From Stephanodiscus triporus (Eukaryota > Bacillariophyta > Thalassiosirophyceae > Thalassiosirales > Thalassiosiraceae), in NCBI GenBank assembly GCA_036939755.1, contig JALLAZ010001061.1, positions 1-12,253 on the forward strand: 12,253 nt of DNA, given 5' to 3'. The notes beneath the pieces are model-generated. The model did no database searches. It was not told the DNA's origin and was given only the letters and a program-made list of their open reading frames with translations. How positions within the stretch are numbered: position 1 is the first letter of the stretch; each line of letters begins with the position of its first letter. Positions 1 through 7,050 of this stretch are shown here, in pieces. The position numbers and the translations under genes were made by a program.

Positions 1-24
1 ATTAATCCGACCTTCTAATTGAAG

Positions 25-164
25 GCAAATTCAGGGCCAACTTCCAGTGGTGCCAAGACATATTTTATGGTTGCAATGACTAGTTCACACACACATTGAA
101 CTAGTCAATGCAACCATAAAATATGTTTGTTAGTCACCAGGGGTCGCGTGAATTGTGAATTTGC
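25..164. repeat. Foldback inverted repeat (MITE-like)
   Basis: Positions 58-87 and 97-126 are reverse complements at 29 of 30 positions, separated by a 9-nt CA-rich loop, so the core can form a long hairpin. Farther out, 25-33 (GCAAATTCA) and 156-164 (TGAATTTGC) are also perfect inverted copies, so the symmetry spans about 140 bp with a poorly matched middle part of each arm. No gene lies within it. The size, near-perfect core and lack of coding capacity suit a foldback miniature element or a hairpin-RNA locus. No target-site duplication could be identified. Confidence 0.6.
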
Positions 165-276
165 TTTTTCAAATAATGCCAAACGTACAGTAGTACGATT
201 GCCCGTTCCCGCGTGAATGCGTTGGATCGCTCGCGACTGCGATGTTCGCTCGTGCTGAGAATCGTGGTTTGCTCCT

Positions 277-349
277 TTTTAGTGTTCAAGTACTGTTTCT
301 GAGATGAGGCCATGGAATAAAGTCGGATAAATGGACTTGAACACTAAAA
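277..349. repeat. 15-bp perfect inverted repeat
   Basis: Positions 277-291 and 335-349 (left arm TTTTAGTGTTCAAGT) are exact reverse complements separated by 43 nt. The pair sits between the foldback repeat and the DCAF7-like gene start, about 240 bp ahead of its ATG. It could be a hairpin or the ends of a tiny element remnant. The 43-nt interior shows no coding sequence. The rest of 165-588 is AT-rich with no further recognisable gene. Confidence 0.5.
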
Positions 350-588
350 TTAATTCCCGCCTACCTTCCCTCTGAGAAAAAATAGAGAGTAGTACTATCT
401 ACATACGATACTATGGTACGATATCTACTCCTAATTTGGTAAAAGACGAACCAAGTCGGAGCCGATCGACCGAAGACTTGAGCAGCGCACTACGCTCTCG
501 AATAGGATTTCCAAGAATGGGGGCCAAAATCGGAACATAAATTAATGATAACAAGCGCCTCCGCCCGACGCCCCGCGCCGGCCAAATA

Positions 589-1698
589 ATGATGATGGAC
601 TCGCAACAGCGGCAGCAGCGGAAGGAGATATACACGTACGCCGCTCCCTGGACGGTGTTCTCCCTCGCATGGAGCAATCGCATCGACGGCAATTCCCAAT
701 TCCGCCTCGCGATCGGGTCCTACGTCGAGCAGTACGCCAACGCCGTGCGCGTGCTGAGGACTAGGTACGAGGGTCGGCATCCAGGCTCGAACGATTACGA
801 GGATCGGCCGGAGGCCATGGTCATATACAGCGCGTGCGAGATCGAGCATCCCTATCCCTGCACGAAGATACTCTGGAGTCCGGAGGGGGGGGGGGACGGG
901 TCGGCATCCGTCGGCAACCTCGGCGCGCGGGACCTGCTGGCGACGACGGGGGACTACCTCCGCCTGTGGTCCGTGAGGGACGACGACGGCGCGTCGGGGG
1001 GGGACGGATCGCTCTCGCACAAGCGCGAGGCGCTCCTTATAAACAACAGCAGGAACAGCGAGTACTGCTCCCCGCTAACGTCGTTCGATTGGAACGAGTA
1101 CGATCCTAGCATGATCGTTACGAGCTCCATCGACACCACGTGCACGCTGTGGGACATACAGGCCGAGGCGGTCAAGACGCAGGTCATCGCGCACGACAAG
1201 GAGGTATTCGACCTGGCGTTCTCGAGGGGCACGGACGTGTTCGCGTCGGTGGGCGCGGACGGATCCGTGCGTATATTCGACCTGCGCAGCCTCGAGCATT
1301 CCACGATCGTTTACGAGACCCCGAACCTCGAGCCGCTGTTGCGATTGGAGTGGAACAGGCAGGACCCTAATTACCTCGCGACCTTCAAGGTCGACTCGCA
1401 GTACACCATCGTGCTCGACATACGACAGCCCTGTCGGCCGGTGGCGATGCTCGGCGGACACGCGGGCTGCGTCAACGCAGTCGCCTGGGCCCCCCACAGC
1501 TCCTGTCACATATGCACGGCCGCTGACGACTGTCAGGCGTTGATATGGGACATCAGCAGCATGGGCAAACGGCCCGTCGAGGATCCGATACTCGCGTACA
1601 ACGCCGAGGGGGAGGTTAACAATTTGCAGTGGAGCAGCAGCCAGCCGGATTGGGTGAGCATCGCGTTCTCGGACAAGTTGCAGATATTACGGGTGTGA
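589..1698 (+). CDS. DCAF7/WDR68 (TTG1/AN11/LWD family) WD40 repeat protein
   Basis: Intronless 369-residue protein resembling DCAF7 (HAN11/WDR68) along its whole length. Conserved blocks seen are KEIYTYAAPWTV (12-23), LATTGDYLRLW (117-127), PLTSFDWNEYDPS (162-174), SSIDTTCTLWD (179-189), AHDKEVFDLAFSR (201-213), FASVGADGSVRIFDLRSLEHST (218-239), LRLEWNRQDPNYLAT (251-265), APHSSCHICTAADD (301-314) and EDPILAYNAEGEVNNLQW (331-348). The family forms a seven-bladed propeller that scaffolds other proteins: DYRK kinases and a CUL4-DDB1 ligase in animals, bHLH-MYB complexes and clock genes in plants. No enzyme activity is expected. Three tandem ATGs (589, 592, 595) could each start translation; the first is used here. 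Gly-rich insertions between early blades are encoded by runs of 11 and 8 G. The family call is very secure, but the partners in this organism are unknown. Confidence 0.95.
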   Translation: MMMDSQQRQQRKEIYTYAAPWTVFSLAWSNRIDGNSQFRLAIGSYVEQYANAVRVLRTRYEGRHPGSNDYEDRPEAMVIYSACEIEHPYPCTKILWSPEGGGDGSASVGNLGARDLLATTGDYLRLWSVRDDDGASGGDGSLSHKREALLINNSRNSEYCSPLTSFDWNEYDPSMIVTSSIDTTCTLWDIQAEAVKTQVIAHDKEVFDLAFSRGTDVFASVGADGSVRIFDLRSLEHSTIVYETPNLEPLLRLEWNRQDPNYLATFKVDSQYTIVLDIRQPCRPVAMLGGHAGCVNAVAWAPHSSCHICTAADDCQALIWDISSMGKRPVEDPILAYNAEGEVNNLQWSSSQPDWVSIAFSDKLQILRV

Positions 1699-2568
1699 TA
1701 CTTATTGCTTGGGATAGGGATAGGACAGAGGAAAGAGGAAAGAGGAAAGAGTACGGAGGGGTACGCGGTAAGCAAAAGTCAACGAATTAATAGATATCGA
1801 GAATGCTTAGGAGATGGTGGGGGGAAGTACCCGATGTTTGCTTTGTGTGTTCACGTGTAGAAGTATTTGTAACATCCAAGTGTGGGAGACACACAAATTC
1901 TGGGTCAATTTTCATAAGAACTATTTATTCCAAGTATAATATCCGCGTGACGTGGTCTCCCTCGATATTTTTAGTAGACGAACTATTATTTTTCGGCCGA
2001 GGATTCGAATGGGATTTTTCTTTGTATCCGGCGTTTCATTCTCAAATCAAGTAACGGACAAAGGGCTACTACACCCAGGAAGCTTATACAACCTATTTCC
2101 TGCCTTGGTAACCTTGACACCACGGCATAAATTGCTGACAGCGATCCCTGATAAACATTCCGTCCTCCTAAGATAAACAACACCGAAAGTTATGGGGTCT
2201 GTTGGTATAAAAAAAATCGGTTTTTTACACTAGGAGCAAGCTACAAAAGAGGCGGCCTGGCATCCCTATTGCTTTGATTTCATGGCTCTCAGTGTAAATC
2301 TGGCAACCGTTCTCTCGCAGTGAGTTTCCACGTTAGATTTTTGGAAAGGGCAAAAAACAGAGCTCTCCATTGTCCATTGGAAAAAATAAGCCGAGCGGCC
2401 CATCGGACTCCCCACCCCCCCCCCCCCCCCCCCCCCCGCGCGCGCGCTCACCATATCGCCCTCCTGCCATCCCCCTTCAATTCGCCCACTCAAATCCCGG
2501 TCCAGTCCAACTCGCGCACCACCGCCAAAAATCCTCTAGGGCATATTATATCGTATTCATCCGTCCCA
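1699..2568. other. Convergent 3' intergenic spacer, no gene recognised
   Basis: This spacer separates the 3' ends of the DCAF7-like and MBF1 genes, so it should hold both transcript ends. Just after the DCAF7 stop there are three tandem GGAAAGA-type heptamers (about 1733-1755). A perfect A6-TCGG-T6 hairpin lies at 2211-2226. Short open frames at 1803-2054 and 1952-2176 have no recognisable motifs and an AT-rich composition unlike the flanking genes. A long C run at 2415-2437 is listed separately. Confidence 0.6.
2415..2447. repeat. Poly(C)23 followed by an alternating CG tract
   Basis: An uninterrupted run of 23 C (2415-2437) runs straight into alternating CG up to 2447. The C run could form an i-motif (a G-quadruplex on the other strand), and the CG tract is prone to Z-DNA. 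It lies about 120 bp downstream of the MBF1 stop. Read on the MBF1 strand it is a long G run, which could act as a polymerase pause site near the 3' end. Assembly error in run length is quite possible. Confidence 0.8.
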
Positions 2569-3081
2569 TCACCTCCTCTTGGGCGGCCCCCCGGCCACGA
2601 CCCCGGCCCTCGCGGCCCCCTCCGCGGCGCTCGGCTTCTTCTCCGCGGGCTTCTTCCCGGGCCTCGGCAGCCTCACGCCCAATTCCCTCTCGATCTTGAC
2701 AATGATCTGCCCGTTCGGCACCGCCTTCCCGTTCTCGTATTCCGCCACCACCTGCGGCTTCTCGTTGATCTTCGTCGCGAGGTCCTTCTGGGTCATCTTC
2801 TTCGCCATGCGCGCCTGCTGTATAGCCTTGCTCAGCGTAACGTCGACCTTCTTCAGCTTCAGGTCCTCCGACTCCTCGATCTTGCGCGCGTTGACGGCCG
2901 ATCCGCTGTGGGCGGAGGAGTTGCTCCCGGACCCGAATTTCCTCTCGGTCGCGACTAGTCCCATCGCCTTCATGCGGGCCACGCCCGCGGCGGACTTCGG
3001 CACTGCGACTCGGGAGGCGGAGGCACGACCGACGTCGACGGCTCCCCAGTCCTGACCCGTCTGGATGGTGGTGTTCGGCAT
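2569..3081 (-). CDS. MBF1: Multiprotein bridging factor 1 (MBF1) transcriptional coactivator
   Basis: Intronless 170-residue protein. The N-terminal MBF1 domain begins MPNTTIQTGQDWGAV, with IQTGQDW characteristic of the family. It is followed by a basic linker and a C-terminal Cro/C1-type helix-turn-helix at about residues 82-140 (TLSKAIQQARMAKKMTQKDL, then NEKPQVVAEYENGKAVPN). The tail is rich in Lys, Pro and Ala (140-170). MBF1 bridges sequence-specific activators, often bZIP proteins, and TBP; it is nuclear/cytosolic, and in other eukaryotes responds to stress and helps limit ribosomal frameshifting on collided ribosomes. The length is slightly above the usual 145-155 residues because of the linker and tail. 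The start ATG at 3081 matches the family N-terminus. It diverges from the dehydratase gene. Confidence 0.95.
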   Translation of the reverse strand: MPNTTIQTGQDWGAVDVGRASASRVAVPKSAAGVARMKAMGLVATERKFGSGSNSSAHSGSAVNARKIEESEDLKLKKVDVTLSKAIQQARMAKKMTQKDLATKINEKPQVVAEYENGKAVPNGQIIVKIERELGVRLPRPGKKPAEKKPSAAEGAARAGVVAGGPPKRR

Positions 3082-3256
3082 GATGGATGAGATGATGCGT
3101 GGGAGGGGGTGTTAACGTTGTCGTATTCTATTATTTTGGAAAGCGTTTTTTGGAGAATGAAAAAGAGGCTCGGCGACGGACAAAAAAAAAGCTGTCGTGT
3201 GATCCTTTCCCGCCCTTTTTTTCTTTCATTGCGAGAAGAAGCACACCGCAACTGAA
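3082..3256. promoter_or_regulatory. Shared divergent promoter region (MBF1 / PCD)
   Basis: Only 175 bp separate the MBF1 ATG (reading left) from the first ATG of the dehydratase gene (reading right), so both promoters and 5' UTRs must overlap here, unless the dehydratase actually starts at a later ATG. The spacer contains A-rich and T-rich runs (about 3181-3190 and 3217-3224) and no clear TATA box. Co-regulation of the two genes is inference. Confidence 0.5.
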
Positions 3257-4105
3257 ATGACACTCCGGCACGCAGCCATCATCTCGAACGCCGCAGCCAG
3301 GGCGACCTCCCACTGGAGGATCAATCCGTCTCGGCCGTCGCGCGGCGTCGGGGCCTTCGCCATCGCGAGGGCGTTCGACGACGACGTATGCGCCGTCGTC
3401 GAACCCTCCCAACTCCAGCGGCGGCGTCACGCCCGTCGCCTCTGTACGGGTCATCGACGACCCGCATCGCCCGCCTCCGACTTCTCCCATCGGCGGCGAC
3501 AGGAGCGATGCATGGCATCTTCAACGACCGCTCTGCCGGCGACGATGACGCCCGAACAGCGATCCGCCGCCCTCGAGGGGCTGCTCTCGCGGGGAGGCAA
3601 CGACGGGTGGAAGCTGCTGCTGCCGGAGCGGGATGCCATTAAGAAGACGTTTCACTTCGTCGACTTCAACCAGGCCTGGGATTTTATGGGGAGGGTGGCG
3701 GTCCTGGCCGAGGAGATGAATCACCATCCGGAGTGGTCGAACGTTTATAATCGCGTCGAGGTGTGAGTGATGATTGAAAGAGTATTTTTACATCGTTGCT
3801 CGAATGCACGGTTACAATATACATTACAAAGTCATGACTCTTACTCTCAAACATGTTGAAAACTTGTTGTTGAATGCATACTACCGTACTAATCCGAAGG
3901 ACCCTGACGACGCACGATTGCGGCGGTCTGTCCACGAATGTAAGTTACCTTCATCTCTGTTGATCAAACGTGACAGTGCGAATGACTTATAACGTATCGT
4001 ACCCATTTCCTTTCAACGAATCGTACAATCGATCGAAAGGACATTGAAATGGCTACCAAGATGGACGAGTACGAATCCCTATTGCTCTCGGGTCAATCTC
4101 TCTAG
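3257..4105 (+). CDS. Pterin-4a-carbinolamine dehydratase (PCD/DCoH), three exons
   Basis: PCD dehydrates 4a-hydroxytetrahydrobiopterin, regenerating the pterin cofactor of aromatic amino acid hydroxylases. Exon 1 is 3257-3762, exon 2 is 3900-3939 (40 nt) and exon 3 is 4040-4105. The introns are 137 and 100 nt, start GTGAGT and GTAAGT and end AAG. The splice gives 203 residues in one frame. The domain starts near MTPEQR (97), with [16 protein letters not shown], the paired active-site histidines in NHHPEW (156-157), and the third histidine in TTHDCGGLS (174), which is encoded by exon 2. Exon 3 supplies [12 protein letters not shown]. The first 40 residues are Arg-rich with almost no acidic residues, suggesting a mitochondrial presequence. 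An in-frame ATG at 3512 (M86) would give a cytosolic form. Family and splice sites are well supported; the true start is uncertain. Confidence 0.92.
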
Positions 4106-4578
4106 AGGGAACAGGAACATCGCTTGCGTTTACATTTCCTTGGAGCGAGCACACGCAAGGGGGGGGCGATGAATGCACGAGATTTTTGCTGTGGTTTTGA
4201 CACATGATGATTTCAAAACAATTACGTGGTTATTGCAGGGAGCGAAAGAATGTGAATGAGACGCATTGAAAATTTCGTCACTTTTTGTAAAAATGAAAAA
4301 AAGTAAATGGACAAATGAAGCGATCGATGAAGAAAAGATTGGATAGGACAGTGTGATTCTGGAGATGGGAGGTGCATGCTGGCCGAACAAACACTCCGAA
4401 AATAACTCATCCCGTTACATGTTATAGTACACACAAGACTTGACTACTACAAGCGCATTATTTCGATGCAAAATAATCATTTTAACTCGTGCAATGGAGA
4501 TCACTCGGACTTATTACCATACCATAGAGATAAGATCCTCTAAATAATTATCGTACCATAGTCTCTCGTAGAGACTTC

Positions 4579-4840
4579 ATAATATTATGGTACAATACGA
4601 GTTCATCTGTCGCAGCTAAAATCGAATATTCCAATAGTCTATCTTCGAATAACATAATTCGGTTAGCCAAGCCATGTAAAATCAAATCGATACCCCCAAA
4701 TCTTACCGAAGTCATAATATTCGATATTAGAGTACAATACATGGCTTGCAAACCATGTAAAATGTAAAAATGTAAAATCAAATATGACGTGGCAGGGTAA
4801 AATCGAATATGGAATTACCATTTTTGATATTACATGGTTT
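4579..4840. repeat. Degenerate AT-rich repeat cluster
   Basis: The motif TAAAATC(G/A)AAT occurs four times (4617, 4677, 4773, 4798). CATAATATT followed by GTACAATAC occurs twice (from 4579 and from 4713), each time ahead of one of those motifs, which suggests an old duplication of a unit of about 135 bp. Inverted pairs are interleaved: CAAGCCATGT (4668-4677) with ACATGGCTTG (4739-4748), and AAACCATGTAA (4750-4760) with TTACATGGTTT (4830-4840). This could be the remains of a non-coding element. The function is unknown. Confidence 0.5.
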
Positions 4841-4852
4841 TCGCGCCATTCA

Positions 4853-4864
4853 AGTCACGTGACT
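4853..4864. promoter_or_regulatory. 12-bp palindrome with a CACGTG core
   Basis: AGTCACGTGACT is a perfect palindrome centred on CACGTG, the G-box/E-box recognised by bZIP and bHLH factors. It is not close to a credible gene start on either strand, so a regulatory role is speculative. One such site in 12 kb could be chance. Confidence 0.25.
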
Positions 4865-5264
4865 GGACCTAGGTTCGTTACGACTTGAGGCACGATGCAT
4901 GGACGGATACAGGGACTACTAGGTGAAGGAAAGCTGTGAGTGGTGCCAAAAACTCTGCAGGCTTAGTACGGTCCCGTGCAAAGCCGCCTCCCTCAGGCGA
5001 GAAATCGCCCGTTGGTTAAAGGGTGGGGAGTGGGTGCTTATGACTACTAGAACTAGGCGCTGCCGCTACCACATCATCGTGCTGCCTCTTTCGTGAGAAT
5101 GAGCTCTCAACGCAAGGAGGCCCGCTCGCGCTCTCGTCTGGCCCTCACCACAAAGAAATTTGGTACAAGTCTACGTACGTCGAAAAAAATCAGAGTGACG
5201 TTTCAATACTCGGGTTAAACTCGTACTCACTTCTTCAACCTTCAAGATGTCTGCCATATTGAAG

Positions 5265-5306
5265 TATGTAAAGAGTGTATGGTATATACGATACGTAGGG
5301 AGGTTA
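5265..5306 (+). repeat. 42-bp direct repeat, copy A
   Basis: This matches 7009-7050 at 39 of 42 positions, including 20 identical bases at the left (TATGTAAAGAGTGTATGGTA) and TAGGGAGGTTA at the right. The two copies have the same orientation and lie 1,744 bp apart, bracketing the segment with the inverted repeat at 5645 and the leader-bearing frame at 6305. The stretch from 5307 to 5644 after it holds no gene I can support. Confidence 0.8.
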
Positions 5307-5644
5307 TGTAGCGTAGAATACGCAGTCACATCATTGGCAGTGACATATTTTTGCGAGAAAATTTACCCCTAAATACAATTGATCATCCAGTTTTGTACTT
5401 AATCCTACGTTTGTAGGATGTTCGAATGCCATGATCGTTTTCCTCTTTAAAAGACGATTCCAACAATGTGTGGGTTGCCTAGAAGATATGGTCCCTCTGG
5501 GTTGGTGCGTACCATAACACGCGGCAGTACAAATGCAAAACGACAGAAATTCTCGCTCGTCATAGGTAGTTAGGTCTAAATTAATCAAGTACGTAAGTCT
5601 ACGTGGGATTGAAAAAATATTTGGGACATGACCCCCTAATGGCA

Positions 5645-5802
5645 ACACAACCATATCACAACCATGGCCGCCGCCGGCGGAAATGGTCCCCTTGAGCCTC
5701 TCAGGATGCCCTACGTCATCGGCGCGCGAAATTGGCTCTTGGAGTGGGACTCTAGGGGTCCATTACCGCCAGCGGCGATCATGGTCCGGTTGGTTGTTGT
5801 GT
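5645..5802. repeat. Long imperfect inverted repeat with coding-like arms
   Basis: Positions 5661-5696 and 5750-5785 are reverse complements at 30 of 36 positions. Symmetry continues outward more loosely, with ACACAAC at 5645-5651 matched by GTTGTGT at 5796-5802. The interior is about 53 nt. Read inward from each side, both arms begin ATG and encode M-(A/I)-A-A-G-G-N-G-P-L-E. The four isolated mismatches all fall on third codon positions and are synonymous. The other two change one Ala codon to Ile. It may be an inverted duplication of a gene start or a hairpin element. Confidence 0.6.
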
Positions 5803-5897
5803 ACAGTGTGCCCCCCGGTCCGGCGTTGACCGGAACCCTGGCATATTACATATTGCTGGAATTGTCTTGTAAATGGGGAATTGGATGTCATCTTTAA
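5664..5897 (+). CDS. Possible gene fragment in a GC-rich island
   Basis: An ATG in good context (ACAACCATGGCC) opens 77 codons in a GC-rich island within AT-rich flanks, beginning MAAAGGNGPLEPLRMPYVIG. No domain is recognised. Its first 11 codons are the left arm of the inverted repeat, and its second third reads through the right arm. The last part (about 5840-5897) is AT-rich and looks non-coding. It could be a first exon or the relic of a duplicated gene start. Translation is not established. Confidence 0.2.
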   Translation: MAAAGGNGPLEPLRMPYVIGARNWLLEWDSRGPLPPAAIMVRLVVVYSVPPGPALTGTLAYYILLELSCKWGIGCHL

Positions 5898-6375
5898 ATG
5901 AGTAGAATACGTAGGAATAAAGAACGAATTGAGAAAACTGATCATATGTACAATCAGGCTTTCTTGTGATTCGCATGGCTCCATGCGCGTAATGCCATGT
6001 GTTATACGGTAGATATATATTTATCTTTGAGTTTTGGGTACACTTTGCATACTCATTCACACAGACTACACGTGTAGTCATGTGATTCTGTTGGGACCAT
6101 ACTGAGGAGGTTTGACGAATTCCTACGTATGCAAGAAACCATCTCAAATCTCGAGTGCCATTGAGCCTCACCAAATTCACAAGTCTGTTTGGCTTGCACC
6201 ATGGTATTTTACTGTTCCATTGCCTAGTGAACATGTAACATATAACATTATAACAAAACTTTAGTAATTGAGGAGCACAAGATAACCGAACAACACGCAC
6301 AGGCATGGACATGTCCACCCTCATCGTCCTGCTCCCGCTGTTTCTCTTGTCGGTGTCTCCCTCATCGACGATCAT
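5779..6375 (-). CDS. Uncharacterised 198-codon minus-strand frame, doubtful
   Basis: The first ATG in this frame is at 6375 and the stop is at 5779-5781. An open frame this long is not expected in sequence this AT-rich. The protein is rich in Cys, Tyr and Arg, with no recognisable motif, signal or repeat. It overlaps the leader of the plus-strand frame at 6305 and the right arm of the inverted repeat. At most one of the overlapping calls at 6305-6375 is likely real, and the plus-strand leader looks the more biological. Confidence 0.15.
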   Translation of the reverse strand: MIVDEGDTDKRNSGSRTMRVDMSMPVRVVRLSCAPQLLKFCYNVICYMFTRQWNSKIPWCKPNRLVNLVRLNGTRDLRWFLAYVGIRQTSSVWSQQNHMTTRVVCVNEYAKCTQNSKINIYLPYNTWHYAHGAMRITRKPDCTYDQFSQFVLYSYVFYSFKDDIQFPIYKTIPAICNMPGFRSTPDRGAHCTQQPTGP

Positions 6376-6556
6376 CCCCGTCACAAGCGCGTTCACGCCG
6401 CCAGCTGCCCCATCGAGACGAGGGAGGAACAATGATGTCGGGATGATGACCTTGCGGCACTGGTGCTCCCCCCCGTCATTGTTATCATTGTCGTTGTCGT
6501 CAGGGTATTTGCTTGACAGTCACCTCACGTCCTCCAGCCCTCCAAGAAGGGGATAA
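6305..6556 (+). CDS. N-terminal exon with plastid-type bipartite presequence
   Basis: The 83-codon frame opens with a textbook signal peptide: a hydrophobic core LIVLLPLFLLSV (6-17), then PVTSAFTPPAAPSRRGRNND. TSAFTPP closely resembles the ASAFAP cleavage motif of diatom plastid proteins, in which Phe follows the cut and a Ser/Arg/Pro-rich transit peptide follows. After about residue 45 the frame turns into low-complexity Ser/Leu, so an intron or decay probably intervenes. In another frame 6538-6621 reads PSKKGIIVKAKYGDYIVRDI and ends at TGA, preceded by possible CAG acceptors at 6519 and 6537. A phase-compatible donor would be a weak GTCGGG at 6437. That splice is only a suggestion, and the mature protein is not recognised. 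Confidence 0.35.
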   Translation: MDMSTLIVLLPLFLLSVSPSSTIIPVTSAFTPPAAPSRRGRNNDVGMMTLRHWCSPPSLLSLSLSSGYLLDSHLTSSSPPRRG

Positions 6557-6660
6557 TCGTCAAGGCCAAGTACGGTGACTACATCGTGAGGGACATTCTC
6601 ATCGACGCCTTCATGGGCTGATCATCATCGTCATCTGGCCGTGGCCCCGATGACTAGGAA

Positions 6661-7002
6661 ATGGACATGGGCGCACCAAATGAGGACGGTTGGCTGTCGT
6701 TGTTGTCATTGTTGCCGTCGGCCTGTCCGAGGTTGTTGTCGATGTCGTTGTCATCGACCGCAATCGCGTCGTCCCCCCCTCCCCTGCTGCCCTCGCATCC
6801 GCCGGCAGCACAGCAGCAACGACAGCTACAACAAATGCCGCCGCGGCCCCAACAGCCGACATTGGGCTCCGCGCTGCCAGATCCGTCCCTGATGAGGCTC
6901 AACAACGTGCAAGGCAAGCTGTCGCTGCGGCAGACCCCCCACGGCAGCTGCCTTGATCGCGCCTTGCTCAAGGGGAGGCTGCGCCGTGTCGTAGTGAATT
7001 AG
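6661..7002 (+). CDS. Low-complexity frame of unknown status
   Basis: This 113-codon frame begins MDMGAPNEDGW and has a Gln/Pro-rich middle, ending in a basic tail (LLKGRLRRVVVN). The same DNA has open frames on both strands, because it is GC-rich and repeats GTTGTC-like triplets. Another plus frame gives a Val-rich hydrophobic segment (6690-6755) and an Ala/Thr-rich stretch. I cannot tell which frame, if any, is used. It may be the 3' part of the gene that starts at 6305. The stop lies 6 bp before direct-repeat copy B. Confidence 0.15.
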   Translation: MDMGAPNEDGWLSLLSLLPSACPRLLSMSLSSTAIASSPPPLLPSHPPAAQQQRQLQQMPPRPQQPTLGSALPDPSLMRLNNVQGKLSLRQTPHGSCLDRALLKGRLRRVVVN

Positions 7003-7008
7003 AGAAGA

Positions 7009-7050
7009 TATGTAAAGAGTGTATGGTAGATACAATATGTAGGGAGGTTA
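7009..7050 (+). repeat. 42-bp direct repeat, copy B
   Basis: This differs from 5265-5306 at three positions (7029, 7034, 7038). It begins 6 bp after the TAG at 7000-7002. Similarity may continue weakly past 7050. With copy A it could mark the borders of a duplicated or inserted segment, or be two members of a dispersed short repeat. Confidence 0.8.

Larger units (their letters stand above)
4106..5264. other. Gene-poor spacer
   Basis: No convincing gene is seen in about 1.16 kb. Just after the dehydratase stop is an 8-G run (4159-4166). The part from 4440 to 4850 is AT-rich and holds the degenerate repeat cluster listed separately. A more GC-rich part (4860-5150) lacks any long reading frame. 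Short frames on the minus strand (4130-4390, 4548-4781) show no motif. The last 100 bp have no recognisable structure. Confidence 0.6.

Noticed and set aside
410..422. 13-bp match, inverted, with 4550-4562 (ATCGTACCATAGT)
   Set aside because: A match of this length is expected by chance between AT-rich spacers in a 12-kb window.
1803..2176. Overlapping plus-strand frames after DCAF7
   Set aside because: No motif, and composition typical of the AT-rich spacers; likely chance.
4130..4390. 86-codon minus-strand frame with a hydrophobic stretch
   Set aside because: Low-complexity Ser/Ile/Phe composition from AT-rich DNA; no family signal.
4975..5050. tRNA-like D-arm (TTGGTTAAAGG)
   Set aside because: No acceptor stem, anticodon stem or T-loop can be placed around it.
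5247..5372. Short frame beginning MSAILKYV running through direct-repeat copy A
   Set aside because: Most of it is the dispersed repeat; copy B has no matching start.
5331..5654. 107-codon minus-strand frame starting MVVLPLGGH
   Set aside because: No recognisable motif, AT-rich, and nothing in the flanks supports a gene.
6654..6971. Cys/Asp-rich minus-strand frame opposite the frame at 6661
   Set aside because: It is the complement of repeated GTTGTC and CAGCAG triplets and shows no conserved pattern.
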